DNA from: Apostichopus japonicus
Taxonomy: Eukaryota > Echinodermata > Holothuroidea > Aspidochirotida > Stichopodidae
Assembly (NCBI RefSeq): GCF_037975245.1
Contig: NC_092577.1
Location: 34,898,898 to 34,962,897 of the forward strand
Direction of reading: 5' to 3'
Length of the DNA stretch: 64,000 nt
A program made the position numbers and the translations under genes. A model generated the notes under the pieces. The model saw only the letters and a list, made by a program, of their open reading frames with translations. It searched no databases and was not told the DNA's origin. The first letter of the stretch is position 1; each line of letters starts with the position of its first letter. Of the stretch, positions 51,801-62,893 are shown piece by piece.

Positions 51801-54800
51801 AGTTAACGAGGAATTATGCTCAGTTTTTATAGGAGATACCCTAGTTTAGAAGTCACGTCTGTATGTAATGTATGTCGTAATGTATGTCGTCCAGTTACAG
51901 AGTTGTTTACAATTAACATGTAATGTACAATGTAACATGTAATGACACATAATGTAACGACAATTATCTGTTATGTATGTCGTCCAGTTACAGAGTTGTT
52001 GACAATTAACAATCCATAATCATGGACGTTAAATATGAATGTAAGAGACTGACTTCGGTCAGCTTGCGGCTTTGATATGCCAATGAGGCTTCTTCGCGAG
52101 TTCCTGCTTGCAGGAGGATCTAATATACATATACTGTATAAACGTCTGAGGGTGTCATTTTGTGATTCTGTGATGTCGTAGTGCCACTATGATCTGATAC
52201 CTTTTACTTTCTCTTTCGCTAAAGTAAAATATGTTTATTAAGTATTGACAATGAAAGCAGTGACCCCATTCACAGTGATTAGCTTCAAATTATTAGATTC
52301 AGCATTTTCAAAACCCACCACCTTAGTGACAGAAAATAACCATTGTAGTAACAAATAGGAGAACACGGACACAGGAAAGGGAAGCACATGTGACTCCATG
52401 ATGTCATGTTTCAAGTCTTCCGACTTGTGCCGGAATGACCATTAGATCTGTTTAAATCTGCTAAATCTAGCTGATTGGGGAAGTAGTTCATACGCACTGA
52501 TATTATATAGTGTAACATTGAATTGTGTCTCCTTTGATGTTCTATTCAGACTTATAATACCACCTACAAATGCATTTTACCATGACTTCCCTTCCTTCTA
52601 AATACTGCCCACGCACCAGAAATGCCCTTCTGATAGTTCCTGGATAATAATGTCCTACACCTCTGAAACACAATAAATAATTTCCTTGGGTAATTCCCCT
52701 TCATTTAGGGAATAATCATTCTGTGAAATATGAATTGGATGATGATATAAACCAAATTCCAACTGTACCCTCGTATTAAGTATTATGAAAGTTTGGGTCA
52801 AAACTTTTAGTGCAAATTTTGAGGTCATTTCCAAGTTTTGTCTGGTGTTTACTTCTGTTCGTGTTATCCGCTGTGTTATCGCCATAGGTGGTGTTATTTT
52901 CTCTCCTTTGTTTTTTTCTTCTTGCTTGTATAGTCTATCATTTGTTATACAACACCTAAATATATTCCGGCCATTTGATTGGTCAATTGCTCGTCGATTG
53001 CGTGCAAAATCCGCTCTATTGCACGCTATGATGATAGAACCATGCATTATACTTTTTTGGTAGCACTTTTTTCAATGGTAAGAGAGCAGAGAAACCTGTC
53101 TGTTCAAAACAATCTGTTGCATGAGTGCATTTTACATCCAATTATATCCAAATTTGAAGGTGTTGTATAAAACAAATAATGGTTTCCATTCGTGCAATAG
53201 TGCAAATATTTCATTCGTTGAAAGATGTAATTTGTTCCATTCAACGAGGCGCAGCCGAGTTGAATGGAACATTCCATCTTTCAACTCAGGAAATATTTGC
53301 ACTATTGCACTCATAACCATTCATTATTTGTATAATATTTTATGTGATGTTTGTACATGTCATTGTATTCAGGTCTCTTTCACAACTTATACAAAGAGCA
53401 TAAATAAACTGAAAATCAATGATATAAAAATCCTGTCTCTTGGGAGAAGTTGGAGAGGGGGGTGGGGGGTGGAGAAGGAGGTCAGAAAGGGGGAAAGGTG
53501 GAGGGGGTGAGGGGGGGCATATACATACCTCCTGTGTTTTGTAGTAGTAGAGGCAGCCATCATGTTTGAGGACAAACCATCTCTTCTTCCAGTTCTTCAG
53601 CATTCCTTGTCCACCAAGTTTGTGCATATAACCGGTCTTGATCGGCTTAAAGAGATCCTGGTTAGGGCTGTTGCACATGTTTGTCCCCACTAACAGGTGC
53701 AATTCTGAGGGTCCTGAGCACATGACAGATAACATACAGAAATTCTAAAATCTTCAAAAGGTATACGGTAAGGGGGCAGTATTTCATTAGAGCTGTCAGA
53801 ATACAATATATACGAACCAATTGCATGGTAGGGCTAAATGATAGTGCATTAGTTGTGTGCAGGTTAGTAAGGATGAAATTTAGGCACAACTTTATAATTT
53901 GAATTTGTTGGATACCATTAAAGGCATTGAAGACTCGCCCAAAACCGCGTGCCGCCATCTGAAAAAGTTAACTTTCCGTTGCTTGCAAGTGAAGTTTTGT
54001 TCGTGTCGCTACAAAATGCAGACAGTAATGAAACGTCATACCTTGTTATCTTTAGCTGGACCTGAGATGTCCATCGCTGTTTCGTTTGTACACTGTGTTG
54101 TGGGTATTGACCGTGTCTGCATGTATTGACTGTGCACTAGTGTCTAATTACCGACGGTAGCAAGCTATGTGTGTATTTTCTGGGATCAATGGTGGTGTCT
54201 AACACTTCTGTTACACCTCATTCGAAACTAGGTCAGATTACCAGCATGAGACGTTTCTTTGTGCGTGAGTCTTCAATGCCTTTAAACACTGCTGTCAGTT
54301 CGGTTTTAATTTCTTCTGTATCCCTTTAACTATTGGGAACTGACCCTTTAAACTTCTGAAATGTGATTCATTAAAGTGGCTGGTCTATCTAGTCTACCAC
54401 ACAGAACTTGTCAAGTCAGTTCCTTTTATAATAGATGCAACACAAACCTCAATAGAAAAACAATCCTTTTGAAGGTCTACAGACACCTATGAACAACTTT
54501 GTCCTAATCACTCTAATAGGCATAAAAGTCATGAAAATAGCTGCAACTCCCATCAAAATCCATCAAAGATTGAACATTTTACAAGTCTTTTCTTCATTGT
54601 AGTTCTATTTATAAATAAACATATAATTCTGCACACTGATGATGTAATTGGGCATAACTGCCTAATTTTCTGTTATGTCATTGCTTTGTTTTCTCAACCT
54701 TCGTTTCAAGGACACTGAACCCAGGTTTGCGGCCTAAGGGGATATTTTGAAATATTTTATTGTTTTCTTTAAAAAGAGGAAGGTCACATTATTCAAATGA

Positions 54801-57800
54801 AATATTTGGGCTTGTCATTAGGGGTTAACTTATTCAGGGCAAAAAGACATTTTGATGAGTGCAACACTCCACATCATAGTTTGCACATATTTAATGAGTT
54901 TCCCAGATTTATCAGAACTTCAAATGTGTATATCTTGGAAACGAAAAGAGCTTTCAAAACATTTCAACATATTTTGAATGATATCCTCACACACAACAAA
55001 AGTACTGAATATGGAGCAAATTTTTCTGGGTGCCCGTAGTACTTCAAGCCTCATATAACATGGTTATTATGCATTACAAAATTGATCATGGACATATCCA
55101 TGATCCATTGATCATGGACATATCCATGATCAATTGTCATGCATTTATATCCATGATCCATTGATCATGGACATATTGTGTTGAATGTCATCTAAGGGTG
55201 ATATTCTGTTGCTCATATGAAGTTTAAAAGATAATTTTTTGTTTTGGTTGTGGTATTTAATTTATAAATCCATGGATTAACAATAAGGGCTGCTGCAGTA
55301 AAGAGCCACTAACTCCATCATGCATTTAGTCTTATAATAATTAGCGAGAATTCCAAACATTTAGCTCATTTTAGAGATGAGTATCTTGAAAATCTATAGA
55401 ATAGCTATAAAAATATATAACCACCACCTCTCAAACTTTCCTTTTTTCATCTTGGACCATAACATATCACATCTAAAATTTGGCCCAAGGTCATCCTTAA
55501 AAAAACTGGAACCGAACTAAGAAATAAAATCCTCCTATTTTGTGTCTTATATTTTGTTCTACCAGGGTACAATCATACAGTGTCCCTCCCTCCTTCCCTC
55601 CCTCCCTCCGTTCCTCCCTCCCTCCCTCCCTCACCAAAAACTAATCCAATTTTGTACCTACCATCTCGTACTAATTTGACTACCGTGGCATGGGGTGCGT
55701 TCTTAACATCGGTACCATTCACACCTAGTACTACATCTCCAACAAGTAATCCCTTCTTTTCAGCTGCACCACCTGAAAGAAGAAGAAGAAGAGGAAAGAA
55801 ACAAGAGAGAAAGTAGTTTGAAGAATGAAATTCAAGATGACAAAACCAATTTAAAATATTAAAAAATACTGAGAAAGTGTCACATGTAAGATATTAGAAA
55901 ACGTAGATAACGGCATCACATTCACAAATAACTTGTTCATTAATATTCATTCATGAAGATTTATTAGTTATTTAGCAAAATAGTATTTATTAGTGCAGTA
56001 CCTTGCATGTTGACCTATTTATAACCAAAATCAGAATGCACCATTTCACATCCAAAATTTCATTTTTTTTGGGGGGGGGGTGGGGGGTGTTCTAGGAGAA
56101 GAGGCCCAGACCCCAGAGCTGCATCCCATTCTTTATAGAATCCTGAATCTGCCCCTTGCAATGGCTAAGGGAGGCTATGCCTCTATCTGAGGTTAAAATT
56201 TGTTAGATTATAGCCAAACATATCGTTTTAGAAGATTCTCCAAATTATTCATCCTAATGTCATGCCAATGATGATGTCGGTTTTGTAGACTGTAGTAAGT
56301 GGAAGCCAGAGTAACAAGTAGCTTGAATTATAGGATTTACTTTGCTTTAATCCTTCATGCATGGCATTGCTATTTGCACTTTGCATTACTCACAGGTATT
56401 CGTCCCAATTGACCCACATTATTCATAACAGTCACGCGGGCTAAAGTGGGCAAACCTTCCTGAATGGTGCCGCTCGATTGGTTATCGGTCAATGAAAGAC
56501 GTTGAAATAACTTTCATTTGAATCTTTTGAAATAACGTTCTTAAGTGGTAGCCGTGCACACTTGTCTTGTATGACTCTGTATTGCAGTGTGCGGTATATT
56601 GTGGCACTACTATTAAGTAGCGTTATTAAATAGGTTTAACTTTCGCATTTATGTCCCAGTTGCAGCTCAAAGCTAATATACGCTGAACTGTAATGTCGCA
56701 TAATGTCGCAAACTTTGAAGACTATTAACAGACTTGAGTGGTACACATGTGCAACAGGAAAAAACCTACAGTAACCAATTAATAAAGGTTTCACTGGTTA
56801 AAAGTATGACACAAGTACTGCATTGCATCCATTACTATACCAGGCTTCAGTGACAATATTTGTAGTGCAAATGCGATGTTTCCGGTTTACCTTTATTTAC
56901 CGTGTTCAAGGTACTTTCTTACCGAACAAGCTAACCCTGCTCAACGAGAAGAAAATTTTCCAGACCACGATTTGAGTTTTAACAGTCTGATGAATGCATC
57001 AACCCATTATTTATGCCCTTCAGTATACAAACAGAAATGTGTGAAACTTTGGCTTGGATTGTAAGTTGCTCCTCTTTAAGATATGTAAACTTTCCTTTCG
57101 TTTCAGGTGAAACTCGATACTACAGGTTGTTCTTTCCTTCCTGAAACTTTTCATTCAAAGAAATCACCTGGATTGTTTATAATTATACTCACTAATTGCT
57201 TTTAAACAATCGTAAAATATAAGGTTACTTTGTGTTCAATGATGACTCTGTTGACACACTCGGGTGCAGGAGCGTTCCAAGTGTTCAGTGACAAAAGATT
57301 ACGCTCACGAGCTCGAAATCCAGACGAAAAAAACGTATGGATGGTAGAATGAGAAGGAAGGGCATTGACCGGAGGAGCCGGTCATTGAGGGCACAATGTT
57401 AAAAGGTTCCCTTTCATTCTAGACACGGTAGAATGAGGTGCTAAGGTTGTGGGGAGACAGGTAAGCGAGGAGCGAAGTAAATCGAGTAATTTATCGCCGA
57501 TTGGAAATGCTGTTTCTCAAACAATCCTGCGAAAGAATCAAGCCAACCATGTATTGAGCATAGACAGTGGTTAAAACTATGCTGGTTTGGTTCTTGTGAG
57601 CAACCTCTATAAAGACAGGGAGGACGAGATAATTCTTCTTTTGTTGTGGGCTTATGAAAGATAATTAACTAATTAAGGATTAATTAACTGCAAGACGGAT
57701 GTACATTTACAAATGTCAGATGGTGGAGATGTCATCAAGATTGTGTTCCTTAATTTAGAAAGTTTAGTTATTAAATTTAATTATTATTTAAATCATTTAC

Positions 57801-59539
57801 AATTTGTGTAAATTAAATTAGCTTTCTGAGTCCACTTAAAAACAATTATGCTTTTTGATACTCATTTGTCATTCCAATGTTGGTGATACATAGCTTGAGT
57901 AGTCTGTCTAAAGTATTGAAAGTATTTCAAGCATTTCAAGTATTCAACAGAAAGTCAAATAAGTTGATTTTTTCCCCTATTTGCTAACTTTGCATATGAT
58001 TATAATGCTGATATTGACACACTGTCTGGGCAACAAAATGTTCGGAATGTAAATTCGGATCAGAGAAAATCCAATCAGATGGAGAAAATCCACTCTGGAA
58101 AAGGTTGCTGTATGCGTTGGACTGGTAGAATTGCAAGCATTGAACCATAACAGGTCTAGGGAGGGGGAGGGGCTAGGGGTAGGGGAGGGGGTGGGGCAAA
58201 AGTGCAAGAACGTTACCAGTTGTTATAATCAAGTTAAATTGAGTGCATATGTATGGAACATAGATAAAGTGAGTGGCACTTGGAAGTTTTATATAAAATT
58301 CAATTATTTGCTCATTTATCCTAATTGCCACTTACCAGCGTCGATTTCTGTAACAATGGCTGGTTTACTGTACTGAATTCTGAAGCCAAAAGACTGGACT
58401 TTTTCGTCAAAGTTTATTATCACTTTTCGTTCTCTAGCTGCAAGAAAGCGAAACCATGAATAAAAAAAAGTAAATAAATAAATTAGGTATTACTCCCTGC
58501 CACTCTGGTGATACTGACATAAAACTAACTTAGTCGTAGGCCTACGATCCAACCGAAGGGGAATTTAAAAATGACCAGAACAGGTGTGGTATTCATCAAA
58601 CAAACCTAGGCTAGGAGCCTACCTACACATCTCTCCTACAGCAGGCATACTGGTCTTTCTCTGTTACTTAACAACATTCCTTTCGGACAACCAAATTTGC
58701 TATGTTTGGACAACCAACAAGTAAAGCCCTGAGGGAAAATCCTACAAAAATATCCTTAAAAAATTTGCCCTGAAAAGGAACATCTATAAAATCTCAACAA
58801 ATGAACAAAATTTGCCCTGAAACAGCTAGAACATCTACATAATTGATAAATGAGCAAAGGAAACATGAATGAAAACTATCACTGTATATGGATATTGTCA
58901 TAATTCTTCTCGGAAGACAAAGCATAGAACACTTACTTCTGTTCTAATATTAAACTAGGACATTTATGTATCATGTGGATACTGCAGTAGGTAAGAACCA
59001 ATCAACAGTTAGGATTAGTGTCATTCCCGCATAAAATCAACCAATGGCTCCTGGCAGATTACCTCTTGGATCTGGAGCAGTTTTGTATCATTTTTAGATA
59101 TTAATGAGTTAGGAAAGTCTGTAAATCTACCCATAAATACATTTGTTATTTTCACACTTGATATTTTTATATTGTAACTCTCCACATATCTCACATAAAC
59201 TCAAATTGAGCTACATATATAATAACACATGAAATAAACTATAACAAATAATATAATAATATAAAGAAATAAACTAAGTAAAATAAAATTATCATGTGAA
59301 CATCATTAAATTATGTAATAAATGAGAAAAATAAGATTGATGGAACCAAAAATATGACTCACTTATATCGGTTAGTTTCCTGTACCCCAGCACGGAACCT
59401 TCTCGTTTGACTTTTCGGAGCGAAAAGCTAGAATATTGGTCTTTGAAATTTTTCTCCGACGATGTTGTCTCCACGGAGTCCATTGACGTCGCGTCTGACA
59501 TCTCTGTGGACATTTTCAAATCTTCCACGTCTTCTGGAT
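45752..59539 (-). CDS. PDZ-PH-PH scaffold protein (PDZPH1-like), eight coding exons, 5' end not seen
   Basis: Exons in order of transcription: 59363-59539, 58336-58437, 55662-55772, 53529-53713, 49600-49745, 48563-48792, 46959-47094, 45752-45857. Every junction has GT and AG and the phases match, giving at least 397 codons to a TGA at 45752-45754. The domains are a PDZ domain (SFGFRIQ carboxylate loop, then AAEKKGLLVGDVVLGVNG, ending near RDGPSELHLLV), a PH domain (GYMHKL, NWKKRWFVLKHDGCLYYYK, closing Trp) and a second PH domain (GVLTKQG, NWKKRYCVLKDACLYYYK, closing RW). PDZ followed by two PH domains is the layout of PDZPH1; orthology is inferred. Both PH domains have the basic strand pattern of phosphoinositide binders, so a membrane-linked scaffold role is likely. 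The first exon shown has an acceptor before it, so more N-terminal exons probably exist. Confidence 0.85.
45982..46253 (-). mobile_element. tRNA-derived SINE (family 1), full-length copy
   Basis: Minus strand: a tRNA-like head (46186 to about 46250) with A-box-like TAGCTAAGGGG and B-box GGTTCGAGTCACTCC, whose ends GAGTG and CACTC can pair. A body follows with the words GACTTCG, CTTGCGGCTTTG and GTTCCTGCTTGCAGGAGGATCT, then a (CATA)n-type tail. It lies in the last intron of the PDZ-PH-PH gene. The head is too decayed to be a working tRNA. Confidence 0.8.
46959..47094 (-). CDS. PDZ-PH-PH gene, exon 7 (second PH domain, middle)
   Basis: Acceptor AATGCAG, donor AAAAG|GTAAAG. Encodes IAHFHGYTIQEKELAGKKYG and FVLVPPISDLRTYFFIADNE, the middle and late strands of PH domain 2. 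Too short and intron-bounded to be seen as an ordinary open frame; found by phase matching. Confidence 0.85.
47732..48078. mobile_element. Non-autonomous hAT MITE with perfect 8-bp target duplication
   Basis: 347 bases with ends CAGCAATGGGCAACGTT and, inward from the right, CAGGGGTGGGCAACCTT. The flanks at 47724-47731 and 48079-48086 are both acctacac. CAG termini with an 8-base duplication are diagnostic of the hAT superfamily. No transposase. Located in an intron between two PH exons. Confidence 0.92.
48563..48792 (-). CDS. PDZ-PH-PH gene, exon 6 (end of PH1, start of PH2)
   Basis: Acceptor TTCTTCCAG, donor GTTGG|GTGAGT. Encodes the closing helix of PH1 (WAKAITEAAQKK), the linker (DVWLDISTHNVGLPAYSI), and the first three strands of PH2 (GVLTKQGNAHKNWKKRYCVL, then CLYYYKD). 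One exon joins the two domains. Confidence 0.9.
49600..49745 (-). CDS. PDZ-PH-PH gene, exon 5 (PH1, middle)
   Basis: Acceptor TTTTCAG, donor GAGCAG|GTACGT. Encodes DPLGAVVLTNYTLVRARD and SHSFKITKYKARTYYFYTEN, strands 4 to 7 of PH1. Confidence 0.9.
50022..50165 (+). mobile_element. Dispersed repeat (SINE family 2 body), + copy
   Basis: The words TCTCCTCACAACCTTAGCAC, CTCATTCTACCGTGTCTAG and CTTCCTTCTCATTCTACCAT recur in reverse complement at about 57340-57482. A diverged copy with a tRNA-like head is at 50375-50530 on the minus strand. Non-coding. Confidence 0.7.
50375..50530 (-). mobile_element. tRNA-derived SINE (family 2) with head
   Basis: On the minus strand the head at 50467-50530 has A-box-like GGTTGGTAGAGCAGAGG and a perfect B-box GGTTCAAATCC. 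The body that follows (TCTCCTCATAAC, TTCTGCCATGTCTAGAGTG) matches the repeats at 50022-50165 and 57340-57482. Anticodon arm does not fold well, so it is not a functional tRNA. Confidence 0.7.
50653..51396 (+). repeat. Tandem repeat of about 165 bases, three units, possibly a LINE 3' UTR
   Basis: Units begin near 50653, 50820 and 51308, each with a TA run followed by tcaagctg-like, TTTATTTTTCGTATTCATATTTT and TTTTGTCATTTTGTTACTT words. The second unit is interrupted by an inserted LINE fragment (50908-51217). After the third partial unit comes GTAAAGCGCTCTTGAACATG and an (AAAT)n tail to 51482, which looks like the 3' end of a non-LTR element on the + strand. Confidence 0.7.
50908..51217 (-). 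mobile_element. 5'-truncated RTE-like LINE fragment with 10-bp target duplication
   Basis: Minus-strand translation gives the C-terminal tail of RTE-type reverse transcriptases: NEEVLQRVGEVCRLGETI, RWIGHILRHDGPLKDVLEGR, GKRPRGRKR, DDIRDGRNYF. The flanks at 50898-50907 and 51218-51227 are both tttgttactt. It ends in a short (AG)n tail. Non-functional. Confidence 0.85.
51870..52136 (+). mobile_element. tRNA-derived SINE family 1, headless copy with internal repeat
   Basis: Contains the family 1 body (GTAAGAGACTGACTTCGGTC, CTTGCGGCTTTG, TTCCTGCTTGCAGGAGGATC) in + orientation. The segment tatgtcgtccagttacagag appears twice (about 51882 and 51974). No tRNA-like head. It lies in intron 4 of the PDZ-PH-PH gene. 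Confidence 0.8.
53164..53341. mobile_element. Fold-back (MITE-like) element, arms about 80 bases
   Basis: A long imperfect inverted repeat. The inner arms GTTCCATTCAAC (53234-53245) and GTTGAATGGAAC (53259-53270) flank a 13-base loop, and the pairing continues outward through GTGCAATAGTGCAAATATTTC to the CAAATAATGG and CATTATTTG ends. The reading frames on both strands here are products of the repeat. Confidence 0.85.
53529..53713 (-). CDS. PDZ-PH-PH gene, exon 4 (PDZ end, PH1 start)
   Basis: Acceptor GTGCTCAG, donor CAGGAG|GTATGT. Encodes the last PDZ strand (PSELHLLVGTN), a short linker, and PH1 strands 1 to 3 (TGYMHKLGGQGMLKNWKKRW, then FVLKHDGCLYYYKT). Confidence 0.9.
55081..55176. repeat. 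26-base near-palindromic tandem repeat, about four units
   Basis: Monomer starts ATTGATCATGGACATATCC and is itself nearly self-complementary around TGATCATGGA and TCCATGATCA. Four copies, the third altered. It is in intron 4-3 space of the PDZ-PH-PH gene (between exons at 53529 and 55772). Confidence 0.85.
55583..55632. repeat. (CCCT)n microsatellite next to a splice donor
   Basis: About 50 bases of CCCT units, ending only 29 bases beyond the low end of exon 3 (55662), so it follows the donor site on the transcribed strand. Confidence 0.9.
55662..55772 (-). CDS. PDZ-PH-PH gene, exon 3 (PDZ core)
   Basis: Acceptor CTTCTTTCAG, donor GATG|GTAGGT. Encodes GAAEKKGLLVGDVVLGVNGT and ATVVKLVRD, the central PDZ strands and the second helix with the conserved His (PHATV) typical of class I PDZ ligand pockets. 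Confidence 0.9.
57340..57482 (-). mobile_element. Dispersed repeat (SINE family 2 body), - copy
   Basis: Reverse complement of the block at 50022-50165, with words GGATGGTAGAATGAGAAGGA and GACACGGTAGAATGAGGTGC. No head seen. In intron 2 of the PDZ-PH-PH gene. Confidence 0.7.
58336..58437 (-). CDS. PDZ-PH-PH gene, exon 2 of those seen (PDZ start)
   Basis: Acceptor TTCTTGCAG, donor GCTG|GTAAGT. Encodes RERKVIINFDEKVQSFGFRI and YSKPAIVTEIDA. SFGF is the GLGF-type carboxylate-binding loop. Confidence 0.9.
59363..59539 (-). CDS. PDZ-PH-PH gene, first exon seen (pre-PDZ linker)
   Basis: Acceptor with long T-rich tract ending CCGATAG, donor ATAA|GTGAGT. Encodes an acidic and Ser/Thr-rich stretch (EDVEDLKMSTEMSDATSMDS) and then FSLRKVKREGSVLGYRKL. 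Its last base A joins CT of the next exon to give Thr. The acceptor could be false and the ATG at 59552 used, but the acceptor looks good, so I treat this as internal. Confidence 0.75.
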
Positions 59540-62500
59540 CTATCGGTAACAAAGAAGAAACAAATAGAAAATGGACACAAAATTATGATATTGAAGGAAT
59601 AAACCTGAGCGGGAAAATTTAGTGAGTTTTTGATTAATTGACGTTTTTGCTCCTTCAAGAACAAACTGTTAACACTTCTCAATTGAAGTAAGACAATCTA
59701 AACCGAGGGATTTAACCTCAACAGACCCGAAAATATTTATGGAGAAACACATTTGTTTCTTTCTTTCTGCTTCTTCTCCCTCGTATTTTGGTCTTTTCAC
59801 TTTTGGTGTAATCTTAGCAAAATTATGAAAAGATATTCCAAGAACATCAGTAGGATAGAGACACATGTAAGCCTAGAACAGAAACAAATATTTTAAAAAA
59901 TTAAGTAAGTTCACAAACATTTTGAAAACTGTTTAGCAACTCTTTAATACATTCAATTTTGTTTTTTATTACCAATAACTGATCAATAATCTTCAAAACT
60001 GCAATTTCTTGGACTACTTCGAATAGTTCATCAGTAAAGACTCTAAAATGATCTGAACCACCACTCATCAACAGAGAATTGTTGTAATATAAGAAATAAA
60101 CCAATCCTCGTTCTGACAAAATTCATCAGCAGAGAATGAGTAACTTGAGTCCTAATTAAGAGCACAAACGTAATGAGTCACAAATTGAGTTAAATGACTC
60201 GTCTGTTGTTAATACTGAAATGAATCAAACAGTGTTTTTCACAACCTGCTTTTTTTGTTTTAAGGACTAGTGCAAGATTAATATACATGTAACTCATTGG
60301 GCCGATGACTCAACTGGAGTCGACTTATAATGAAACGACAGAACTCAATTAGTGAAACTTTCATGAAGATCTGGATTATAGCTTTTGTTTTATCTTCACA
60401 ATCATTTGAGAATTTCAGAGTAAACTCCAACTGGTTGAATGTAGCCGAGTTGCCATAATAGTTTGATCACCTTATAGGGTCTCTTAATTTGGGAAAGCAA
60501 ACCTACCTGAAGAAAGTAAATGAAACAATGGACAGAAAATTATCCCCCCAAAAAGTAAAAAAAAAGTTTGTATTCCAATGACGTTTGAACGCACAGTGAA
60601 ATGAGGTGGATGACACTGCAAGCCAAAGTAATTTCCTCACTAACACCGTCACCGAAACAATCGATTTGGCAAATGTTACAAACGTATCTGTCCTTTTGGA
60701 CACTTCCTGAATCTTTGATTGTCCTGATAGACGACGGCGAACAAGAGAAAAGTTTTACCTCCTCTTCTTAACTGTTGTGACATTAATTATCGTAGTTACC
60801 TTGTGTTTTGTTCATCGTACAAATCACAGGGTTATCCAAAGGTTTAATTAGCCTCACGTACTCACGGATTGCGGTGAGTGACAGATGATATTCAGATGTT
60901 ACAGTATTAACCGGCTGTCAAAGGACACTATTCCGTTGAAGAAAGAAAACTCTATTCATTCTTGTGTTGCAATTGATGTTTAACTGTTTGCTCTATGAAG
61001 CAGTGATTTTATTATTGATGCACAGCTGTTTGTACATGATCGTACTCAAACGTTTGACAGGTGCGTCCTTCGCTGAGGCTAAAACTTCAGAACACAAATC
61101 CCAGAATGTTTTTTGACCCTCGTCACCAAAGCCGAAACATCCCCCAGTAACAGTGCAGTGTTACCTAGCCCTTCGAGAATCTAAGAGCAGGTTAAGATTT
61201 TAAATACTTGCTTTTCCACCTGGAAGAGACTGGTCGAACTTTAGAATATTATTGCGTTTGTTTAACGCTTCTTAACTGGCGTGGAGAGCCAAGTATGTCC
61301 CTCCTCTCTTTACTACCGAGTAGAAGTGAGAAATACCGTACCAACAATAGCACACAAAAATGACCAGGAAACTTGTATTCTATTTGGTCTAAACTTTTCA
61401 ATCCATAACAGCTGGTGGTGAAAATTGTTTTGAAAAATCCCATTGTTATTAAATAATTATCCCGGGGCATACTGTATTGATAGCAAGAGACAGCTGTGAA
61501 ATACATATTACCTATATGCATTGTTGATGCCCTTAAAGGAATAGTAATGAGAAGAACACACAAAGAGTGAAATTGAAGAAGTGTTTTTACTAAAGAAAAG
61601 AAAGGACCAGTGGTCTTTTCAATGGTTCAGTTTTTATATTGTTACTTGTAAGTGACTTGGGGGCTGATTCTGTTGGTTATTTATGAAGAAAAAATTAGAA
61701 ATTTAGGAACCAACAAATATTATTGTAGGGTCTGTCAAATAATATAATAAGTTACCCAGAGGATAGAAAACAAGGCAATGTTACACAAAGAGATTCGAAA
61801 AGCTACTATAAGTAAGTGCAAAACAAGGTGTGTTATAATATGAATGTGGTGACTGGAAGGGGCTGTGGATAAGGGGAAGGGGCTGGGGAGGGGTTGAGGG
61901 ATTTGGTCGGAGAGGGGTTGGGGGTGGGGGAAGGGATTGGGGTGGGATGGGGAAATGGGTTGGGGGAGGGAATGGGCAAGGGGTGGTGGAAGGGAGAAGG
62001 GTATGGTGGAAGGGGGAGGGGATGAGGAGAAGGGGATAGATGGGTTGGATGGGATAAACAATATTTAAGGGTGGATGGTAAAATACTAAAATTAGAACAA
62101 CAATTACGGTAAACGTAATCATTTCGAGCAATATTAAGGAACATAATATTAACTCATGAAATGAAGCAATATCCAGCATAGGGAAATTGCCTGGATGAGA
62201 GAGCATGGGTGGATTGATTAAGGCTGACCAAATTCTTACTTCCCTTTGACATTTAAATGAAGTTATGTATTTTCATTTTCGTTTTTGAATTATTGTCATT
62301 TAAGCATGAAACGGTTTGAATATATGATGATTGTCCTCTTTTAAATATTATTCTTGTATTATTTAATTTTATTTCATTGTTCTATATAGTATATGACAAA
62401 TTTAGGTCATCAATAAAGTTGTCTGTATGCTACAAAATCATAAATCAGCCAGTGATAATTAAGGCCAAAAATTCATAGTCATGAAGGGTAAGGAGAGGGC

Positions 62501-62893
62501 AAATGTTCCAACCAGTAGTGAGAGAGGAGTAGAGAAATTAAACTGACATAAACATGATCATAATTTATAATAAAAATAATAATTATTATGACAAATACCA
62601 GCTGTAATTGCAACACCTCTCAAATAAATAATACTGCCCCCATCAATCACATTTTCAATATCCCATCCACATTCCCACCCCACCAAGATATAAAAAAAAA
62701 ATAGTAGACAAACATTACTTAAAACACCACATTGGTAAAGCAACTTCCAAACATCTTCACTGAATATGTAGAAATGATATTCACCTACAATATCTACTGG
62801 TCTATATGTCCCTTTAACTTGCAGATCTTATCTTTTCCTACATTTTTTCCTATCTTTTCTATCTTTCTATCTATCTTTCCTATCTTTTCCTAC
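59540..62893. other. Upstream of the first seen PDZ-PH-PH exon, no gene assigned
   Basis: Likely intron or promoter region of the minus-strand gene. A strongly G-rich purine tract lies at about 61855-62040 on the + strand (many GGGG and GGGGG runs). The minus-strand frame at 59669-59866 follows a TTCTGTTCTAG acceptor-like site but cannot be joined confidently. Nothing else recognised. Confidence 0.4.

Noticed and set aside
53121-53510. 129-codon + frame and overlapping minus frames
   Set aside because: Generated by the fold-back repeat and a G-rich stretch; the real coding signal nearby is the PH exon at 53529-53713.
59669-59866. Further N-terminal exon of the PDZ-PH-PH gene
   Set aside because: An acceptor-like site precedes it and part reads plausibly, but no donor gives a confident phase match to 59539.
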